18,477 bases of DNA from an uncultured Pseudomonadota bacterium (GTDB lineage Bacteria > Pseudomonadota > Gammaproteobacteria > Burkholderiales > Methylophilaceae): positions 1 through 18,477 of the forward strand of contig CAIOPD010000028.1 in the NCBI GenBank assembly GCA_903860085.1, given 5' to 3'. Positions 14,181 to 18,477 of the stretch are shown in pieces. The position numbers and the translations under genes are program-made. Each line of letters starts with the position of its first letter. Position 1 is the stretch's first letter. The notes under the pieces were generated by a model, which was not told where the DNA came from, did not search any database, and saw only the letters and a list, made by a program, of their open reading frames with translations.

Positions 14181-15530
14181 ATGAGCAAAGACCTACAGGC
14201 ATGGCTGACCTATATTGAGGGTCTGCACCCTAAATCAATAGCTATGGGATTAGACCGCGTTAAGATCATGATTGATCGCTTGCAGTTGCATCCAACATTC
14301 CCAATTGTTACTGTTGCTGGCACTAATGGCAAAGGCTCAACCTGCGCCATGTTGTCTCAAATTTATCTTCATGCGGGTTACCAAGTGGCTTGTTATAGTT
14401 CACCGCATTTAATGCGCTATAACGAACGCGTGCGGGTCAATGGTATTGAAGCCACGGATCTTGAGTTGTGCGCTGCCTTTACTGCAGTTGATTCGGCAAG
14501 GCTCAGCGCAGGGGCTGTGATTGAACTCACTTATTTTGAGGTCGGTACGTTAGCCGCTATGTGGCATTTTATGCAGTCTGGTATTGATGTTGTCATAATG
14601 GAAATTGGCTTGGGTGGTAGATTGGATGCAGTCAACGCATTTGAACCTAGCTGTGCCATTGTTACTAACGTTGATTTAGATCACCAGGAATTTTTGGGCG
14701 ATACGCGTGAGGAAATTGCGTATGAAAAAGCTGGGGTCTTCCGCACTAGTGTGCCAGCCATTTGTGGTGATGAGCACCCGCCAAAAAGTTTAATTGATTA
14801 CGCTAACAGCATTAAGGCAAAACTCAAATATATACATCATGATTTTGATTTTATTGGTAGAAATAATAATTGGCGTTTTTATGCCGATGATGAAGTTCTT
14901 GGGCATGTGAATTACATATTACCTTTACCAGCGCTGACAGGTCTTTATCAGCTCAATAATGCTAGTTGTGCACTTGCAGCTGTTTCTGCCTTGCAGGTAA
15001 AGCTGCCTGTTATGCCTACTGCCATCGCTGCCGGCTTAGAGGAAGTTAAATTGGCTGGACGTTTTCAGATGATTCCAGTCTCAACAACCAATCCGGTATC
15101 TTTAATTTTAGATGTAGCACATAACCCTCATGCGGCGCAGGCTTTAGCCGGCAATCTGCATCATTACAAATCATCAAAGGCAGCAAAAACAGTAGCTGTA
15201 TTTGCGATGTTGGCAGATAAGGATGTTAAAGGCGTCGTTAGCGCTTTGGTCGATGAATTTGATGCTTGGTATGTTGCTGGAATCGATCACGTACGTGGCG
15301 CATTAGCGCAAGATTTGGCTAGTATTATTCAGGCGTTACATCCAAGAGCTCAAGTTAAAACTTTTATTGATGCCGCGCAGGCATACCAGCAAGCTTGCTT
15401 GGATTTAAAAGCTACAAATAATACGGAATCCTGTATACAGATGAATGAAAATGATAAAATAGTTGTGTTCGGTTCTTTTTACACGGTATCAAACGTTATG
15501 CAAGTACTTTATGCGCAATCAAAAAGCTAA
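14181..15530 (+). CDS. folC: Bifunctional dihydrofolate synthase/folylpolyglutamate synthase
   Basis: FolC adds glutamate to dihydropteroate to make dihydrofolate and then extends tetrahydrofolates with further glutamates. The 449-residue protein is a Mur-ligase-like ATPase. The P-loop GTNGKGS is at 47-53, followed by SSPHLMRYNERVRVNG, the EIGLGGRLDAVN motif, TNVDLDHQEFLG with its metal-binding residues, and the C-terminal LDVAHNPHAAQAL. The start has no visible Shine-Dalgarno sequence. The ATG overlaps the TGA of a 16-codon open frame (14131-14181) as TGATG, so coupling is conceivable. The 107-base gap after accD has only weak hairpins. Length and motifs are normal. Confidence 0.96.
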   Translation: MSKDLQAWLTYIEGLHPKSIAMGLDRVKIMIDRLQLHPTFPIVTVAGTNGKGSTCAMLSQIYLHAGYQVACYSSPHLMRYNERVRVNGIEATDLELCAAFTAVDSARLSAGAVIELTYFEVGTLAAMWHFMQSGIDVVIMEIGLGGRLDAVNAFEPSCAIVTNVDLDHQEFLGDTREEIAYEKAGVFRTSVPAICGDEHPPKSLIDYANSIKAKLKYIHHDFDFIGRNNNWRFYADDEVLGHVNYILPLPALTGLYQLNNASCALAAVSALQVKLPVMPTAIAAGLEEVKLAGRFQMIPVSTTNPVSLILDVAHNPHAAQALAGNLHHYKSSKAAKTVAVFAMLADKDVKGVVSALVDEFDAWYVAGIDHVRGALAQDLASIIQALHPRAQVKTFIDAAQAYQQACLDLKATNNTESCIQMNENDKIVVFGSFYTVSNVMQVLYAQSKS

Positions 15531-15547
15531 TCTTTAAGGAAGCAGTA

Positions 15548-16348
15548 ATGCCACCTGACTTACCTAACGAGCAAGAACTCAGCCTAAAAAAACGTGCACG
15601 CCGCCGTTTAGTAGGTGCCATTGTGCTAGTCCTGCTGATGTTAGTGGTCTTGCCTAGAATCTTGCAAGATCGTGTTGCCCTTGCCCCACAAGAGGCCATC
15701 AAAATTACAATGATAGAATCTGCTGATCATCAGCAGTTAAATGCGGCATCAGTCGCAAAAACTGTTGAGCATACGCCTGCCATTAGTCAGGTTGTTCCGA
15801 ATTTAGACTTAGCAAGCAAAACAACGGTTCCAGTTACTCCAACTTCTGCTGGGGCGGTAGAAAAAAACGATAATTTAAAGTCTGCAAATAATAACGCTGA
15901 CAGTAAGAATACCTTAGCGCTGGAGTCTATTTCTAAAGATGCTAAAAACACAGACCAAAAAGTTACGGAACCAAAAGTTACCATTGCTAATGGACTGCGC
16001 ATACCTGATGTGTCAGAGACTAAAGTAGCAGATTCTAAACTGGCAGAAAGTAAGCCTTTAGTGGACAAAGTTGTGGATAGTAAGATTGGCGACGTTAAAG
16101 CAACGCAGAAAAAAGACGGTAATTTTAGTATTCAGGTTGGGGTTTATTCAGAAGCCTCCAATGTGAAGCAGTTGCAAGCCAAGCTTAAGCAAACTGGCTT
16201 TAGCTCACATACGCAAAAAATCACTACGCCTAAAGGCGAAAAAATACGTTTACGCGCAGGTAGTTTTGCCTCGCGCCAAGAAGCAAATGCTGCGATACCT
16301 AAATTACAAAAAATAGGCTTATCTGGAATGGTTGTCAGTAATGAATAA
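15548..16348 (+). CDS. SPOR-domain inner-membrane protein (DedD-like)
   Basis: This 266-residue protein has a basic N-terminus (KKRARRR, 14-20), one transmembrane helix (about 21-36) and a long low-complexity periplasmic linker. It ends in a SPOR domain (about 190-266: GNFSIQVGVYSEASNVKQLQAKL, then IRLRAGSFASRQEA). SPOR domains bind denuded septal peptidoglycan, so the protein likely sits at the division site. The folC-dedD-cvpA-purF order supports a DedD relationship, but the linker is not conserved. It contains short DSK-type repeats (KVADSK, KVVDSK) around 159-179. AAGGA precedes the ATG closely, and the gap from folC is only 17 bases. Confidence 0.85.
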   Translation: MPPDLPNEQELSLKKRARRRLVGAIVLVLLMLVVLPRILQDRVALAPQEAIKITMIESADHQQLNAASVAKTVEHTPAISQVVPNLDLASKTTVPVTPTSAGAVEKNDNLKSANNNADSKNTLALESISKDAKNTDQKVTEPKVTIANGLRIPDVSETKVADSKLAESKPLVDKVVDSKIGDVKATQKKDGNFSIQVGVYSEASNVKQLQAKLKQTGFSSHTQKITTPKGEKIRLRAGSFASRQEANAAIPKLQKIGLSGMVVSNE

Positions 16349-16399
16349 GTTAAGAAGCCAAAGCAAGTTAGTTGTAGTTACTGTCGGATATAAGAACCT

Positions 16400-16891
16400 A
16401 TGACCAGTTTTGATTACGCAGTGATTGTGATTGTCAGTCTTTCCGTCATTGTCAGTGTGATGCGCGGGTTACTTAAAGAAGTGCTGGCAATTTTAGGTTG
16501 GATCGTGGCATTTTATGTCGCCAAAACCTACTCAAGTCAAATTCTTCCAATGATGCCCGTTGAAATTCCAACCGAATCATTACGTATGTTGGCTTCCTTT
16601 TTAGTCCTCTTCGTGGCTACTTTAATTGTATCAAGCCTATTGGCTATTGCGCTGGCGTCAATTTTTAAGAAAATGGATTTGGGCTGGCTTAATCGTTCAC
16701 TTGGTGCACTTTTTGGTTTAGCGCGTGGTGTACTGATTGTAGGAATTATTGTCTTTTTAGCTGGTTTAACCTCTATTCCACAGGATGCGCGCTGGCGAAA
16801 TGCAATGTTTAGTGCGCCATTAGAGGCGTTGGTTATCAGCGCCAAACCATGGGTGGCAGGCAATATGGCCACTTACATTAAGTACGACTAG
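16400..16891 (+). CDS. cvpA: CvpA family membrane protein
   Basis: This is a 163-residue inner-membrane protein of the CvpA family, named for colicin V production in E. coli and linked more widely to envelope stress tolerance; its molecular function is unsettled. Four hydrophobic segments lie near residues 5-20, 28-42, 63-88 and 103-124. The family signatures MRGLLKEVLAILGW (21-34) and LNRSLGALFGLARG (97-110) are clear. The ribosome-binding site is weak. It stands 51 bases after the SPOR gene and 51 bases before purF; the cvpA-purF pairing is very common in proteobacteria. Confidence 0.94.
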   Translation: MTSFDYAVIVIVSLSVIVSVMRGLLKEVLAILGWIVAFYVAKTYSSQILPMMPVEIPTESLRMLASFLVLFVATLIVSSLLAIALASIFKKMDLGWLNRSLGALFGLARGVLIVGIIVFLAGLTSIPQDARWRNAMFSAPLEALVISAKPWVAGNMATYIKYD

Positions 16892-16942
16892 GTTAAAGCT
16901 CGCTATTTCATATTACAGAATTAATCACTTAAGGCTTTATAC

Positions 16943-18477
16943 ATGTGCGGAATTATAGGCATTGTAGGTAAAAATCCAGTCAATCAGTTGTTGTATGATG
17001 GATTGCTGGTATTGCAACATCGCGGTCAGGATGCTGCTGGCATTGTCACCACAGACGGCAATACATTTTTCATGCATAAAAATAATGGGTTGGTGAAGGA
17101 TGTATTCCAAACTCGCCATATGCGTAGCCTAATCGGCAATGTTGGAATCGCCCACGTACGTTATCCTACCGCAGGTTCTTCAAGTGCTGCTGAGGCGCAA
17201 CCTTTCTACGTGAACTCACCCTTTGGTATTGTGCTCGGTCATAACGGAAATTTAACCAATTCAGCACAATTAAAAACTGAGATGTTCCGTCAAGATTTAC
17301 GCCATATCAATACCAGTTCAGATTCAGAAGTGCTGCTTAATGTATTGGCACATGAGATTGAGCGAACAGCTCATAATGCAGTACTAAATACTGACATGGC
17401 TTTTGATGCAGTTGCTGGTGTGCACAAACGCTGTAAAGGCGCATACGCAGTCGTTGCTATGATTGCTAATTTCGGTTTACTGGCTTTTCGTGATCCTAAC
17501 GGTATACGTCCGCTAGTTATTGGTAAGAGTGAAACTGAAAAAGGCACTGAGTATATTGTGGCCTCCGAAAGTGTAGCTTTAGATGTTCTAGGCTTCAAAA
17601 TGGTCCGCGATGTAGCGCCAGGCGAAGCAATCTTTATTGATATGGATGGCAATTTTTTCTCAAGGCTATGTGCCGCAGATGCCAAGCTTAATCCCTGTAT
17701 TTTTGAATATGTATATTTAGCGCGTCCTGATTCAGTGATTGATGGTGTTTCTGTCTATCAAACGCGCTTGGATATGGGTAAAAGTTTAGCTGAAAAAATT
17801 AAACGTGAATGGGCTGATAAGAAAATTGACGTGGTCATTCCTATTCCAGACACTAGCCGTCCTAGCGCATTGCAAGTTGGGATTGCCTTAGGCTTGGATT
17901 ATCGTGAAGGATTTATTAAAAATCGCTATATTGGCCGTACTTTTATTATGCCAGGTCAGGCCTTGCGGAAAAAATCGGTACGCCAAAAACTAAATCCTAT
18001 CGGTATAGAATTTAAAGGTAAAAATGTATTATTGGTTGATGATTCGATTGTGCGTGGAACCACCTCACAACAAATCGTTCAAATGGCCAGAGATGCAGGT
18101 GCTAATAAGGTTTACTTTGCTTCAGCTGCGCCACCAGTTCGTTTTCCTAACGTGTACGGCATTGATATGCCTAGCCGTGATGAATTGTTGGCGACTGATC
18201 GTACTGACGAGCAAATTTGTCAGGAAATTGGTGCCGATGCGCTTATATATCAAGACTTAGATGCCTTGGTTGCTGGTGTTCAGCTTAGTAACCCCAGTAT
18301 TAAAAATTTCGATTGCTCCTGTTTTGATGGTAAGTATGTGACAGGTGATATTGATGAAGCTTATCTGGCTAACATCGAAGCTGCGCGTGGCGATGGAAGT
18401 GGAAACGCGAAGCCATCTAATTCCAGCACGCAGATGGATTTAAATCTGATTGAAAGTGAAGATTTCGAAGAATCTGC
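16943..18477 (+). CDS. purF: Amidophosphoribosyltransferase, 3' end cut off by the window
   Basis: PurF transfers the amide nitrogen of glutamine to PRPP to give phosphoribosylamine, the first committed step of purine synthesis. The frame opens with ATG at 16943 and stays open to the window end (511 codons plus two bases) without a stop, so the gene is partial at the 3' end, though close to the usual full length. MCGIIGIVG places the nucleophilic cysteine at residue 2, exposed after methionine removal. QHRGQDAAGI, HVRYPTAGSS and GHNGNLTN define the glutamine amidotransferase domain, and VDDSIVRGTT at 365-374 is the PRPP-binding loop. The serine/asparagine-rich tail beyond about residue 483 is likely unstructured. 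No frameshift is seen. A short AAGG lies about 10 bases before the ATG. Confidence 0.97.
   Translation, partial: MCGIIGIVGKNPVNQLLYDGLLVLQHRGQDAAGIVTTDGNTFFMHKNNGLVKDVFQTRHMRSLIGNVGIAHVRYPTAGSSSAAEAQPFYVNSPFGIVLGHNGNLTNSAQLKTEMFRQDLRHINTSSDSEVLLNVLAHEIERTAHNAVLNTDMAFDAVAGVHKRCKGAYAVVAMIANFGLLAFRDPNGIRPLVIGKSETEKGTEYIVASESVALDVLGFKMVRDVAPGEAIFIDMDGNFFSRLCAADAKLNPCIFEYVYLARPDSVIDGVSVYQTRLDMGKSLAEKIKREWADKKIDVVIPIPDTSRPSALQVGIALGLDYREGFIKNRYIGRTFIMPGQALRKKSVRQKLNPIGIEFKGKNVLLVDDSIVRGTTSQQIVQMARDAGANKVYFASAAPPVRFPNVYGIDMPSRDELLATDRTDEQICQEIGADALIYQDLDALVAGVQLSNPSIKNFDCSCFDGKYVTGDIDEAYLANIEAARGDGSGNAKPSNSSTQMDLNLIESEDFEES

Noticed and set aside
18024..18260. 78-codon forward open frame inside purF
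   Set aside because: It overlaps the PurF PRPP-binding region in a different frame; the PurF frame is continuous and full of family motifs.

Overview
The window is a chromosomal housekeeping segment from a betaproteobacterium. The gene order, the AT-leaning base composition and the protein types point most towards the methylotrophic Methylophilaceae (Methylotenera/Methylophilus-like). That family assignment is inference from gene order and protein character; no search was run. All 19 genes lie on the + strand. No rRNA, tRNA, CRISPR array, insertion sequence, phage gene or attachment site was seen.

Region 1 (1-2372) holds a sugar-nucleotide pyrophosphorylase, the small cupin-type nucleoside phosphorylase PpnP and the YajQ-family nucleotide-binding protein. 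They are separated by gaps of about 100-125 bases that contain hairpins, including an 18-bp-stem hairpin between ppnP and yajQ. Region 2 (2431-6898) is the leucine branch plus asd: leuC, a tiny entericidin-like lipoprotein gene, leuD, leuB and asd. LeuC/LeuD and LeuB convert 2-isopropylmalate to the leucine precursor. Asd makes aspartate semialdehyde for lysine/diaminopimelate, threonine and methionine.

Region 3 (6946-10382) holds fimV (a polar peptidoglycan-binding scaffold linked to type IV pili and polarity), a clear intrinsic terminator, an unpaired CbiQ/EcfT-like membrane protein gene, and truA, which overlaps it by one base. Region 4 (10445-18477) is trpF, trpB, trpA, accD, folC, a SPOR-domain protein gene, cvpA and purF, with purF running off the window end. 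It covers late tryptophan synthesis, malonyl-CoA formation, folate polyglutamylation, a septal peptidoglycan-binding protein and the first step of purine synthesis.

The block leuC-leuD-leuB-asd-fimV-truA-trpF-...-accD-folC-dedD-cvpA-purF is, from general knowledge, also found in Pseudomonas. Here trpBA sits between trpF and accD. I saw no convincing undescribed multi-gene system. The items most worth a second look are the orphan EcfT-like gene, the long hairpin at 1786-1827, a terminator-like hairpin with an alternative fold inside the leu cluster, and the compact FimV lacking a visible TPR array.
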